Origin: Rugalucina vietnamica
Taxonomy: Eukaryota; Mollusca; Bivalvia; Lucinida; Lucinidae
Direction of reading: 5' to 3'
DNA: 64,000 nt
Assembly: GCA_964017185.1 (NCBI GenBank)
Contig: OZ024872.1
Coordinates: 46,214,188-46,278,187, forward strand
Notes under the pieces: model-generated
The model's database searches: none
Seen by the model: only the letters and a program-made list of their open reading frames with translations
Told to the model about the DNA's origin: nothing
Translations under genes and position numbers: made by a program
In this document: piece by piece, positions 11,005-24,900 of the stretch
Layout: each line of letters begins with the position of its first letter
How positions within the stretch are numbered: position 1 is the stretch's first letter

Positions 11005-12478
11005 CTCTCTATTTGAAATGGCCAGTTAGTTTCAGTCGTGGTAACGTAGACTGTATATCTGTAAAATGATATGGAAGATACAAATATGAACTTCAATAAG
11101 ATGTATATTTTATTTCTATTTTTATTTCTTTTTTATTGTTTTCATATGTTTTATTCTGTTACGGGCAGATAATATAAATAACGACTAATCTTAAAGTAAA
11201 AGAAACCTCAATCACAGTCTTGATTATGGTGTGTTATTAGACAATTCAGAAATGAAATAAAGATAAAACTGAGATCCTTTAAGAGCAGTGAACATATTAA
11301 TGAGAAAGGGGATGGGCCATACCGCGGTTTCGGCTACTTAAACCTCTTCAGTGACCCTACAGGTTAGGCAACATGGAGCCAAAGTGAATTACTGTAATTT
11401 TGCATCTTTCAACAGGGTAGTCGATACAAAGACTAGTAGCAAATCGAAATGGGACCAAATATCTAAAAACGTTGGTTAGAAAATGAATCTAAACCGATAA
11501 TAATTTTGATAATTAATGCATATTTATAGCTACTTTGTAGAAAATGTTCATAAAAATTACCAATTTTTCAATTTATTCCAAAACACAAATCTGCATTTAC
11601 TGATACAATACTATAGAAGATGAGAGAGAAAGTTACCAAATGAATTCAGGTGTAGCAAGCAAATCATTAAATGTCTTTGTTGGCACAATGGACTAAAACA
11701 AAAAGAATGGTGTTGCATTTATAAGTCCTTTGTTTTTGTGAAATGAAATATCGTCTTTGATTTCTCTATTATTTGTATGTTTTGTAATTGATCATTAAAA
11801 GTGTGACCATGCAAATATATTCGAGTTACGTCAGAAGTAGGTTATCGAGTTTAATTGACACATACATGATTATGCAGAGTTAGCGGCATTTGATAGCGAG
11901 TAGGAAGAAGGCGATAAACGTTCTTCTGATCAACTATAAGACTTTATTTGGTAAAATAGTTCTTCATCACATACTGTTTTATCAACGACATTTATTTCAA
12001 TCCCATAAGCAATAATGATAGAGGGAATGGGGAATACGATTTATAAGTTCCATGAACTTACCCCAAAATAGCTGTCCAACAAAATGGCCGACAAATATGT
12101 AATGATATAGTCTTCAAAAATATATTGTCGCGGATGCGACATGCGTCATATTCGGATTTTTTTTTTCGTCGACGTTTGTCTCATGTGCAAACGAAATATA
12201 GCTTTGTGGTGTTCCTTCTAAGCATATACGAGCTTTTTTTTTAAAATGAGCGCTGTTTTTATACGATGTCCATCACACGCGTGTCTATGTACTTTGTTCT
12301 AGGACTAGTTCTCCGCTTTAAAACTGTATGTTGGTCCTTTGCCTGTATGCTCTTAACGTTTATATAGCGATGAAACTTTTACACTCGTAAAGAAAAAAAA
12401 AACAACAAAACATGTATCAAATCAGGGTATCTCATTTATCATCCGGATACATATGAATACAACATAATTGCATGTTGC
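11005..12478. other. Intergenic, with one repeat R1 copy
   Basis: R1 copy at 11266-11530. Otherwise AT-rich DNA with no supported exon. Confidence 0.5.
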
Positions 12479-12484
12479 TTTATT
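12479..12484 (-). terminator. Candidate poly(A) signal AATAAA of the lipocalin gene
   Basis: TTTATT on the plus strand reads AATAAA on the minus strand, about 172 nt downstream of the TGA at 12656-12658. Position is suitable; no transcript evidence. Confidence 0.4.
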
Positions 12485-12655
12485 CTACAACTAATACTTG
12501 TTTCACTATGATCTTTTTGAACAGCATTTCGTCTCATAGTAAAAATGTTATCACGGTGTAAAAAGAAATGCTATCTTTTCTGTTCTGCAATATTTCTCCA
12601 GAATTCGCAAATCCAGCTTGGAACCCAATTGTCCAAAACTGCTCATCGAACAGAG

Positions 12656-12922
12656 TCATACAGCAGAGAGAATAACTGTCAACAGTATTAAAACACTAGA
12701 TGCTGAGAAAAGGATGCCTGTAAATAGACACAAAAAATAATAAATAAATTTGTTGAACAATATTTGGTAAATAAAGGAACAAATTATAAAGAGATAAAAT
12801 GTATATCGCCTAGGAAAAATAGGCTCCGAGTAAACATAAAAATAATGGACATAATACTAATATAATAGGAAGGACGTAGACAAAAAGATAGAAAATATGC
12901 TTACCTTTGCTGGTTGGACATT
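12656..12922 (-). other. Linker micro-exon and GPI-signal exon ending the lipocalin gene
   Basis: An 18-nt micro-exon (12905-12922, ECPTSK) joins in phase 1 to a final exon (12656-12717) encoding GILFSASSVLILLTVILSAV-stop. A short small-residue region followed by about 14 hydrophobic residues at the very C-terminus is the pattern of a GPI-attachment signal; the anchored residue is probably in the SK-G region. GPI-anchored lipocalins are known (grasshopper Lazarillo). Confidence 0.7.
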
Positions 12923-15900
12923 CTGAAAATTTGAGTGAAATATAAGTCAATACGATCGATGCATAACAGACGTTTTACAACGTCTGTCGTTCCTCAAACC
13001 CGACTACTAGTAGACCCCTCCTGAGACTTAATACATGTATAAATAAAATGATCTACACTGAAAAAAAGTTATAAGAGGCCACCTTATATTTTTCTTCTAG
13101 TTCAGAAAGTAAAATACGATCAATTAAAATTCATGATCATATGAATAAACCAATGTCTAACAATGGCTCTGTGAGTTTCTGCATTCCAAAATGCGTGATA
13201 CTTCTCACACAGACGAAGCATGTGTAAAGGTACCCTATTTCAAAAAGTCACACTTTATTAACATCAAATTAAATGTCCTATTATGACGTTGTGTTTTTAC
13301 ATTTTAATTTATTTGAAAGTGCTACTGGACTGCCATGATGCAAGATAAAATTAAGTCAAAAGTGTTGCTGCAATAAGAATCTTCGTTTCTGTTTTGTACA
13401 TGCAAGAAGACAACAACCTGAATAACAGGAATTCAGCTTTTGTATGCAATTTGCATACCAACTTTGTTCTTCTCCAGTTGCGTTATTATCAGCAGCACGG
13501 CATTGAAATTTTCAGCGATTATTTAGATTAAATACTAGACTCTGATAAATTTTGAAAATTAAAAAAATCGTCCACAAATTTTGTTATTTTGTTCGTTAAA
13601 AATTGGCAATGAAACCGGAAGTGTGCGGCAGCCTTGACCTGTTGGTCCTCGAAAATGGTCTCAAACAGTTCAGTCGAGCTATATCTCTCATTTCCAGGCC
13701 TCATCAAGTGAATTTAACAGGGGTCAACATGTTTAAGAGGCACATTTATGAATTTTCCAAAAAATCTCAAAATTTGCGATTTTTAAAAATGCATAAAAAT
13801 TCTACCAGTAGAGAAAATTTGAATGTTGAATGTTTTTCCGAGCCGTAACGACCCCTTTGATGACACCCATTCCTAATTTCAATAAATGGTGTGCTGTATC
13901 CAATTTTTTATTTAAAAACATTGATTTTTGCATTATTACTCCAAAAACGCCTTTAGTAAAAGAAAATTATTTCTTAACACTTTGGAACTTTACTTACTTG
14001 AAAAACACGTCTTTTGGCAAAAAATCGTGCAATTTTGAACATGGCTTAGAAACAAAAAATAAGTTTGAAAAGTGGCCTCTTATAACTTTTTTTCAGTATA
14101 TATAGGAATTGACATTTTGATTATTGCTTTTCAACAAGAGGTTCAATGTAGCTTAAAACAGATGAACGTACATGTGTATTTCTATCAACACACTTTTTCT
14201 TCAATACGGTAACATCTATGTTCTTTCTTTTTATCATGGACATTCGATTAAGATACTAACTATCCCGAAAAAAATGACCTCTAACATTTCCAGTGTTAGT
14301 TGCCACGAATACGTTACTTATACAAAAAGCGCAAACTATATGCGAGTGATCCATTAGAGTTTTTTGGACATACCATGTCAAAACAAAATTATGTCAAAGT
14401 GTATCACCTACACTCTCTACGAGGTCCAACAAAAGGATTACCATGAGTATGATCTACGTTGACGAGATCGTCAAGATTCAGACACAGCCCAATGACAGTC
14501 TTTCTAGCATCAACATAAGCTTCTGATTCAAGAGACAGCGTCCGGGTCCAAAGAGTGACACTAGGTTTGCTGCATTTTGAACTCGAGTCTTGGCTAAGAC
14601 AACTGTATTCGACATAATAGGATGAGTAGTCGGTACCCATGACGTAGGATTCTTGCTGGACAATTCCTACAATGGAATTTCACCTGGTGAGTTTGACAGC
14701 TTATCAATGTTTTTTACACATTGAAATTTATTTCTTATCATTCTACTATGATATATAAACAGATTTGACGAATCGTCAATTTTATAAGATCTTACAAACA
14801 AATTATAATCAAAGGTTTGAGGAAGGCTTAAACATCTCAAAGATAATTCAGTTCTTAATAATAAGTTTCTGGCGTTCTTTTACCAGCTGATGCTGTTCGT
14901 GTGGTCAGTAGTTTCCCAGTAGTCTCAGGTTGATGGATCACAATCTTTTCAGTCTTGCACTGACCATTCTCGTTTTTATATCTAGAAATGTATAATTAAA
15001 GATTCAACACGAATGTTGCAACAATAGAGTTGCAAATATGTGTCATAACATAGGGCGGTACGTAAATACATCGTGGGCAGATGAAACTTGAGTGCAAGGT
15101 AAACGCTATCAGGAGAGAGTAAATATCCAAGGCGTATGACTTAACCGAATGCAAACGATGAATGCACGTAGCAGTTTGTGATTTTGGGGGTTCATCACTG
15201 ACTTTTTTCTATAAATGATGCATTCTTACCTGACAGTCGTATCTGCAGATTGTGTCTTATTGTCTGGTTGGCCAATGTCAATGACGTAGTTGGTGGTCTT
15301 CTCTGATTGGTTGGTTGTAAAAACACTCTTTTTATACCAACGTCCTTGCAGCTAGAATAAAGCGACTTGCATTTTAATAGCATTTTCATTACACTTTCCT
15401 TTAATAAAATTCTAAAGGGTGGATCAAGATTTCTTACTTGCCATTTGTGTTGCAATTGCATGTCAAGGGTAGTGATGAATTGACTGTTTACATTGGCAAA
15501 GATTTTTTTACACCAATTAGCTATTGTGCCTACATTTTGATTTGTGCCCCGGACAGTGACGGTAGTACAGAAGAAAACAATATCTGCGAAGGATCCACGT
15601 TTCTGGACGAAATGGTTCTAGGTGGCAGTTTTGATAATATATTTTGCCTGTACATGTACACATTAAACATCAATGTCATGAGACGCGTACTTTTTTCCTT
15701 TTACCTTTTTACTCCATACGATCTATTTCAGCAAACATTTCTTTATCAAACGTTGAAAATCAACATAAATTGTCAGGGATCCAGTTCATCAAGTTACAAT
15801 CAGCAAAATAGACTGATCAACACGCAAGAATTAACTGATAATATAATATGGATTAGGACTTACCCTCGATAAATCCAAGTTTTCTACAGCCATCTGTTTT

Positions 15901-18900
15901 ATCGAAGGGACCGTACAATCTATATCATATTAGAGACATGAAACCACACCGACCATTCGGAGTAAATGTTGTGAAAAATGTTTTAAACTGCAACTTGAAA
16001 AGGAATGTACAAGTACGATGTGCTTGAAACGGATGCACTGTTTACAGAGTAGTAATCCAAACACGTTCGTTGCGATATATCCAAAGAAAAGTTTCAGGGA
16101 ACTTTTTCATATGTTCTCTCATTGAAATTGCTTCATGCAGTGGTTTAAAATATAGTAAATGGGCATTGTATTGTTTGGATTTCGGGCCAGCTACTATAGA
16201 TGATTATTAACTTATTTTCAGAAATCAAAATACAAGGTATTGTAAGTAACTTATACATTGAAATATGTGTAACAAGGACATACCTCTGTCTTTTGGACAT
16301 TCTGAAAAAAAAAATGGTTTTGTTTAGGCACGCACAAAGTCGCATAATATCTAAGGATGCTTGTAGATGCATTATCATCATGATCACGATGTCACTGAAA
16401 ACGCCCTTTCAGCACGGCGTGATTATGTATTTAAAACTGCTCTCCCATATACCGAATTTCCCTTGCGAATGCCCTTCCGAATGCAATTTTGAGCAAATTC
16501 GCATTAATCGCTAGAAATTCGGAAGCATTCGGTAGCATTTGTAAGCATTCGGAAGCATTCGGTGAAAATTTCAAGTCGTTGCGAAAATTAGGAACATGCT
16601 CCTAAAAATCGCAAGGAAATCATATTCTTAACATATTCGTAAAGAATTCGTAAACAATTCGGATTGGTTGCAAGACATTTGTAACACTCGCAAGCCATTT
16701 GCAAGGATTCGGTAGCATTAAATTCTATTGAGTTTTGATGTCCGTAAAGAATCACTAGTGAATCGCAACATTTTCACATTCAAGACTCAGTCTTTAGCAT
16801 AATTTATTTATTCTGGCCCATCCTTCAAGTAAAGGCCATAATTTAAGGTATTTAGCCTTAAGCTATCCGTCAATGTATGACAGACAAACTAAAGCCCCGT
16901 GAAATATTTGTTTGCCCAGTAAAATTGTCTTTTTATTGTCACGGTGTACATCGCAATTTGAGAGAAACAACAAAGTGGTGTGCGTTTCAAGAGAAGACTT
17001 GGATCAATAATTAAATATTTTTTCCATGCCCCTTCGCATTGTGGGTGGTTTCATTTTACATTGATATTATTGGCTACAATGTTTGCGAATGAGTAAAAAA
17101 TGAAAAGAATTCGGCAAGCATTCGCTACACATTCGCTTCATTTGTAAGGTGTTTGCAAGACTTTCGTATTATTTGTAACGGCATTTGTAAGCGTTCGGAA
17201 CATTCGTAAGGCATTTTCAAGAATTCGGTAGTGTGGATGGCAATCAATCGCATTATTCTTAAGACATTTGTAAGGATCCGTAAGCATTCTTAACGCTTTC
17301 GCAAAGACATCGTTTTGTACAAGCCCCGCCCCGTCCATTCGCATCATATTCGATAATTTCAGCGCGAATTTCAAATTTTAGCATTCGCAAGGGATATTCG
17401 GTATATGGGAGAGCAGCATAAACATCCCTGATCTTTTCACATTTGATTCATTGCATCTATGAAATTTCTGTTACTCCCTGAACCAAGTTCAAGAAACTTT
17501 GGCTCGTAATTTGTACTCCCACCGACGGATTATAGTCTACATTGTATATGATACACTTATTTCTCTCAATTTGTGACTTTTTAGCATTATTTATTTACCA
17601 GTTGTTTGTTGTGTAGGCAAATACATTGTCGTATTAACACACAAAATTGTCTTCACATTTTCAACTTCAGCAGCTGCAGACGCAGATAATGTTGGAAATC
17701 TACTCCAGATCCACGAGTCTGCGTAGTTGCATCTTCCGGTCTTGTCTAATTCACGACAACCGTAAATCACAGCATAGTTGTCGTAATCTGTCTTCATCAC
17801 CCAGTAATCCGATGTGTAGATATCTGGAATATATAAGCTTTCTTCCGCCAATCATAGTTATTTTGGCAATGTGGTGGCTTTGAACATTAAATGTATTCAT
17901 TTACATATCGTGTCATCGTGAAGTTTCATACATCATGTCGGTGTAGAGCGGGTTAGGGTATTTCCGAACAGCTAAGGCATAATTTCCGTAAAAACTGAAA
18001 ACAAGACGAGTCTAGCCTTACTTTGTGCCAAATGACAGAAAATCCAATGCCGAACATTAGCGGCATATCGCGGATGGTTAAATCATTTACCCCTTCCGAT
18101 CACGTGACATTAAGTTACATGACCATCGCCGGGTATTTCCGAACGGGCCGGGTCAACCGGACGAATGCGTCGTCTAATTCCGAACAACTGTATATTTTTA
18201 AACGATAAACATGAAGATGGAATTATAATTGAGTTGAAACGATATTTTATGTTGTATCTTAACGATTTTAATGTAAAAGACAATATAATACCCAGAGATG
18301 CGTAACGCGGGTTTGTGACAGCAGTCTTTAGTGTAATGCTTTAGTATTTAGGAACCCATGATAACCCGGAAAATGTCGTAATTTTTATCAGCATTCTAAC
18401 CGTTTACTTAGTCTCTCCAAGAGATTGATATTAATTCATTTGGCAATGAAACGCGAAAGATCAAGTCCCTTTCCAGGTTCCGACTCGAATTCGTCAAAAC
18501 ATACACACACTTAGTGACAACGGCAAGAGTCGTCCGGAATTAGACGGCTGATCAATTTTGGACAGTGTATTTCCGAACGGTTGACGATAACAATAACTAT
18601 AGGTCATAAGTGATGGTTGTAAATTGGAATCAAGAATTCATTTATTTCGTGAGCCGATAATGCATAGTATACTTGGATTTTTTTCAATGTGCAGGGCAGG
18701 GCTTTAGCTAAGCCCAGCCTTGGATGATTTCATTGTTGAGAAAGGGTCCCATAGCTGACAATGTATAATTGAGGTAAATGTGACAATGCTTGTTGTCTTT
18801 GTGCTATACCTGTGTCTCACCTGAATGATTTCAAAATATGTGAAGTGTATGGTAGACACACAAAAACATAAATATAACCATACAGCCCATACGCTACACT

Positions 18901-21900
18901 CAAATATTTCTATCAAGTTAGCCAATGCACCTATCTTTGTCAACAACTCTTTGCTTTACTGATGGTACATGACCGCAGTAGAAGGTCAATAAAGTACCAT
19001 TCGAAAAAAAAAAATAAAGCGATTCAGAGAACCAGCTGATTTTACTTATTTTTCCTACAAGGTAAGGTCAAATTAGCAGCAAATTTGCTGCATCAAAAAC
19101 AGTCAAGTTAGCAGCAATTTTACTGCAGCAAAGTCATGTTACATGTAGCAGCAATTTTGCTGCAGCAAAAGCAGTCAAGTTAACGGCGATTTTGCTTGCA
19201 GCGTTGGAATTAAATTTGCTGCAGCAAAATAGAAAATACAGTCAAGTTAGCGGATTTTGCTGCAGCGAAATTGGTCGTTAGCAGCTATTTTGCCACAGCA
19301 AAAAACAGTCAAGTAAACCTAGTATCTTTCTGGCATGCGAATTTCTCGCGACTGTTTTGCGAATTTTGTCGCAGACTTTCGCACGACATTCGTGCGAGTG
19401 TCGTGAGAATTTTCTTGTGTCGCGAACTGGTCGCGAAGTTTTTCAACATGTTGAAAAATTTTATGCGAATTTTTTCTCCAAAATATTTCGCAAGACTGTC
19501 GCGCGACTGTCGTGCGACGGTCGCGCGACGTTCGTGCGAGTGTCGCGAACTTGTCGCCGCGAAATTTTGGCGAATTTACAATGCGAAATTTTCGCGACAC
19601 TCGAACGAATGTCGCACGACGGTCGCGCGACAGTCTTGCGAAAACCTCGCGACTATCTGGCGAGAAAATAAAATTAAGCGACATTCGTACGAATGTCGCG
19701 CGACACTCGCACGAATGTAGCGCGACTGTCGTACGAATTTGAATTAAAATAAGTTACATTCGCGGGAAAGTCGTGAGACACTCTCACGAATGTCGCGCGA
19801 CTGTCGTGCGACAGTCGCGCGACTATCGCGGGACAGTCGCGCGATATATTTTCAAAATTAGACCGAAAGTCGCGATTTTGTCGCATAAATGTCTATTCAA
19901 TGAGACTGCAACGTGAAAGTTGTGTTTATATCGTTTATCTTTGTCGCGAAATAGTCGCGAACTATTTGCGAACTAGTCTCTAGTTGTCGCATTCCAGTGA
20001 GATAGGGGCTTTAGCAGCAATTTTGCTTGCAGCGAACAGTTTTGTAGCAGATTGTTTTTGGCTTTAATCTAGGTGATAGCGCATAAGAAAATGACAATTA
20101 ATGACACAATCACATCCATTCAACGTCACCTACAACCAACGTTCAACAAAAAGTTCCATGTAAGTGGAAATATTTGTCGCCTTTTTTATTATTACATTTT
20201 TTTCCGTCTGGCTGTCATCGCTATGTAGAAAATGATAATGAATGCTGCAACAGAACTTTTTACCAACGTTATGGAACATACAGTTTCGTCTGGCTGTGAG
20301 CGCTATAGGAAACGAATACTTATGCCGTTCTATCCCACCCAGCAGCAGTAAAAGTGTCCATAGACTGGGAAATAGGTGGGTTATAAAATGTCTGTTTGTG
20401 ATGACATTCATCGTTTCTTATATATGTATGCGCTCATAGACAGACTTAAACGAAAACGAGAGACCAAATTGTGCTGTAGCTCACCTTAGTGATTTGCTTA
20501 TCAGTGTAAGCTTCAAGATAGACGATAATACTCTGGAGCCTTGTCTGTATGGACCCCATGGGCACAATATTGACAGTATTTATAAAGAGGAGTACTATAC
20601 ACTAATTTGCACTAAATATGAAAGTTATGGGCCTTGCAGTTTAGAAAACTTTATTTTTTTCAATCTAATGCAATCATTCCCCCATTTCAATGATGCTTCA
20701 GATAAAATTTGATCGAGTTGTCGACGATAATTTTCCTCTTTTAATGATGACAGGGAACTTTTGTCTGTAACTCGGGTAATACGATAATACTCTGGAGCCT
20801 TGTCTGTATGGACCCCATGGGCACAATTGACAGTATTTATAAAGAGGAGTACTATACACTAATTTGCACTAAATATGAAAGTTATGGGCCTTGCAGTTTA
20901 GAAAACTTTTTTTTTCAATCTAATGCAATCATTCCCCCATTTCAATGATGCTTCAGATAAAATTTGATCGAGTTGTCGACGATAATTTTCCTCTTTTAAT
21001 GATGACAGGGAACTTTTGTCTGTAACTCGGGTAATAGGAGGGATAGAAAAGGTTGTTTGTGGATATTTAAACAAAATCAATAGGTGACAAAAAGTTCTAA
21101 CTTGACCGTTTATTCCTATCTTTTTTTCTGTTGCTGCTGCTGCAGCAACAGATTCGCTGATAACTTGACTGAGCTGTCAGTCAAATTTAACAAATCTGTA
21201 GTATGACAGCACAACACTTTACAGATCCATACTGTGACTTCCAGTAAGAAGTTAGTGCACTTTTTTGCCGCCTTCATTAGTTTAATGTAAGCCTGCATCT
21301 TTGATATTTATTTGTATCAGAATTTAAGTTTTAAACAGAGAGTCATACAACAAGAATGTTTACCAGGCATTTACTAAGGGAATTTTCAATATGGTCATAC
21401 ATAAATACAGTCCTGTAGTACAGAATATTTTTCTGTGACAGTATGTGTTTACCCATCATTTTCGGTGCATGAGGTTAACTTTTGACACTGATTGGTTCAA
21501 CAATAACAAGTGGTCAAAGTATTAGTCCAAGTGAGAACTACCTATTTTTAAATGTAATGGTCAACTTTGTCATTGTCAATCAAAAATTGACAGGCTCCGC
21601 CCTGCACATTGAAAAAAATCAGACTATACATTGGATAACAACTCTGGGCATCAGAACGAGAGCTTAAGCCCAATGACAAGTGGCCTTGTGCACTCGCACA
21701 AGGCGGATGCGCGGTCGTTACTAACACATTTTAAATTAAATTTAAAATATAACCACTGCATGTAGCAGCAGCCAATGCAATGCAGGGGGAACATGAAGGA
21801 ACTAAACAAATATCATATGCAAAGAAAAGTCGGTTGAAGCAAACGTTGAACTAAGACAAGGGCTTTATAAAATCGTTCGGAAATTACCGGCGTTCGGAAA

Positions 21901-24900
21901 TAGACGGACCCGCTCTAGGTCTGCCGTTTTTCAAAGTTTAACGTGTTTCAATATAACGTACTTCTTTGTGTACATGGCAGTCAAAACAATAATAAAGATT
22001 AAAAAAAACGAAGTACTATCAATCTTAAAAACGATCACCTGAATATCAAGAATTACTTTTCCAGCGACTACTTTCGATCAAATTACTATTTTATTATATT
22101 AACAGATTGGCCAAGCAGTTTAGAGAAGGTTTATGAACAAAGGCCCGAGACTGGGCATATTTAGCTATTTTTTCTTGTAAGACTTGCGGCTCAGGTGAGC
22201 TAAAACGCTAGAGGCACATTAAGCAATAAAACAAAATTTAAATTTAAACAGAGATCCTTTAAGAGTAGTGAACACATTAATGAGAAAGGGTATGGGCCAT
22301 ACCGCGGTTTCGACTATTAAAGTCTCGTCAGTGACCCTTTAGATTTGGCAACATGAAGCCAAAGAGAATTACTGAAATTTTGCAACTTGCAACAGGGTAG
22401 TCGATTAAAAGACTAGTATTATCTAAATGGGACCAAATATATTAAACCTTGGTAAGAAAATTAATCTTAACCGATAATAAATTTCTGATTTCTCAGAATA
22501 TCCTCCCTGATCTCAAAGGACCAAAAAGAAAATATAACCTGCACTATGGATGATAAAAGTTACTTACACGTTGTATTTATGTTCCTCCGGTAGAGAAATT
22601 TCCCCGGTGTCGTCGTGGTTATTAATTGTCCTTGGTTGTAGAAACATTTCGTTAAATCTGCGGGGTCCCTGCATAACAACAACGAAAACACAGTTTTATA
22701 GATTTTGTAAAATAATTTCAAGCTAAAACTACTTTTAAAACATGTACCGTCTGTGACACAGGCATTGTATACCGGTATATTATCAATATTTTCATATACA
22801 TTGTATATCAACATGTGATTTATAATTTCTGTACGCTTTTGCTTAAGGTTCACAAATTGGTCTATTCGTTCGTTTAACGCACTGGCATATTTACAGTGGC
22901 GACTTGTCGCTTAGTTTCATTCCTGACTGAACTATATCGATTCCATTCTTATTACTTTGTAATATTTGGATTTTCACAAGTCCTTTTTTTTTCAATCCTC
23001 CGGGATTGCCATTGCAATATTATATTTCTCAGAGATTTTAAATTTAGTTACATCAATTCCTGACCTTTTAATTTTTACTTTTCAAATAAAGAAAAGCTAA
23101 ATACCTTCCACGAATGAAGCCCGTGAGAATGGTTTCATCACTGTTTATGTCATAGACGTGTTGATAATCCTGGAACAGGTATTCTGCTGGGATAAAACTC
23201 TGTGGGAGCCAAGCTATTTCATACCATTTACCGGCATACTGAAAAATAATGCTGGGATAAAACTCTGTGGGAGCCAAGCTATTTCATACCACTTACCGGC
23301 ATACTGAAAAATACTGCTGGGATAAAACTCTGTGGGAGCCAAGCTATTTCATACCACTTACCGGCATACTGAAAAATACTGCTGGGATAAAACTCTGAGG
23401 AAGCCAAGCTATTTCATACCATTTACCGGCATACTGAAAAATACTGCTGGGATAAAACTCTGTGGGAGCCAAGCTATTTCATACCACTTACCGGCATACT
23501 GAAAAATACTGCTGGGATAAAACTCTGTGGAAGCCAAGGTATTTCATACCACTTACCGGCATACTGAAAAATAATGCTGGGATAAAACTCTGTGGAAGCC
23601 AAGCTATTTCATACCACTTACCGGCATACTGAAAAATAATGCTGGGATAAAACTCTGTGGAAGCCAAGCTATTTCATACCACTTACCGGCATACTGAAAA
23701 ATACTGCTGTGATAAAACTCTGTGGGAGCCAAGCTATTTCATACCACTTACCGGCATACTGAAAAATAATGCTGGGATAAAACTCTGTGGAAGCCAAGCT
23801 ATTTCATACCACTTACCGGCATACTGAAAAATACTGCTGGGATAAAACTCTGTGGGAGCCAAGCTATTTCATACCACTTACCGGCATACTGAAAAATAAT
23901 GCTGGGATAAAACTCTGTGGAAGCCAAGCTATTTCATACCACTTACCGGCATACTGAAAAATAATGCTGGGATAAAACTCTGTGGAAGCCAAGCTATTTC
24001 ATACCATTTACCGGCATACTGAAAAATAATGCTGGGATAAAACTCTGTGGGAGCCAAGCTATTTCATACCACTTACCGGCATACTGAAAAATAATGCTGG
24101 GATAAAACTCTGTGGGAGCCAAGCTATTTCATACCACTTACCGGCATACTGAAAAATAATGCTGGGATAAAACTCTGTGGGAGCCAAGCTATTTCATACC
24201 ACTTACCCGCATACTGAAAAATACTATGCTGGACAAACTATCCGAGTGATGTGGTAAATGGAGATTAATAACAATGAACAGTGACAAAACAAAAATCATA
24301 CATTTTCGTCCATTATCGCAACCTCGGTGCAATTTTAACTTTACATGTGGTAACATCGAGTTGGACTTGACTGATAGATTTTTGGATTCAAGAAAACCTT
24401 GACATGATATGGCTTATGATGTATATACAAAACTATATCAATCACTTGTAGAACCTGTACTTTTCTACTGCGCCGGTATCTGGGGATTAACGGGCTTTTC
24501 TAAAGTAAAAACGGTGCAAAATAAAGCTTGTAAATACTTTCTGGGAATGGCTCAAAATGCATCTAGAGAGCTGTCGCTTATATTGTAAGCTTACAAATAC
24601 TGCGGACAATATAAAATCAATATTTAAATGGTCGAAATCCCACGGCAAGTGCTGGGAGAAACGTTTTATGGACTTTGTGGGTGATGCTGGTTTAGCGAAT
24701 TTGTTTGAGACTGAATCTGTTAATACCGAATATGTTATTAAACAGTGTAAGTCTAAATTAATTGAAATGGACAGAATTAAATGGCATTCTGACATGTTTA
24801 ATGATACTGGACTTGTTAACGGCAATAAACTACGAACTTACAGGATATATAAGACTACTCTAGAACCAGAAGTGTATGTTAAAAACTTTCTTATCAGGGA

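Larger units (their letters stand above)
17944..21917. mobile_element. Large (about 4 kb) TIR element with TTCCGAAC subterminal motifs, internally rearranged
   Basis: Outer inverted ends both read TAGAGCGGGT...TATTTCCGAAC (17944 on plus, 21917 on minus). TTCCGAAC or its complement recurs inside both ends (about 17963, 18138, 18178, 18574, 21875, 21893), as transposase-binding repeats often do. A second inverted pair, TTTTTTCAATGTGCAGGGC, lies at about 18679 and 21615. The interval contains other repeats (19050-20040, 20467-21040), so nested insertions are likely. It occupies lipocalin intron 8. No transposase recognised. Confidence 0.6.

Noticed and set aside
19271-19886. Overlapping ORFs of 70-149 codons on both strands
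   Set aside because: All are readings of the CpG-rich degenerate repeat in several frames (Arg/Ser/Thr/Cys-rich with RRATV/CRATF-type repeats), not genes.
23186-24228. Regular direct repeats resembling a CRISPR array
   Set aside because: The 65-bp units are contiguous with no unique spacers, match a neighbouring exon, and lie in a eukaryotic intron.
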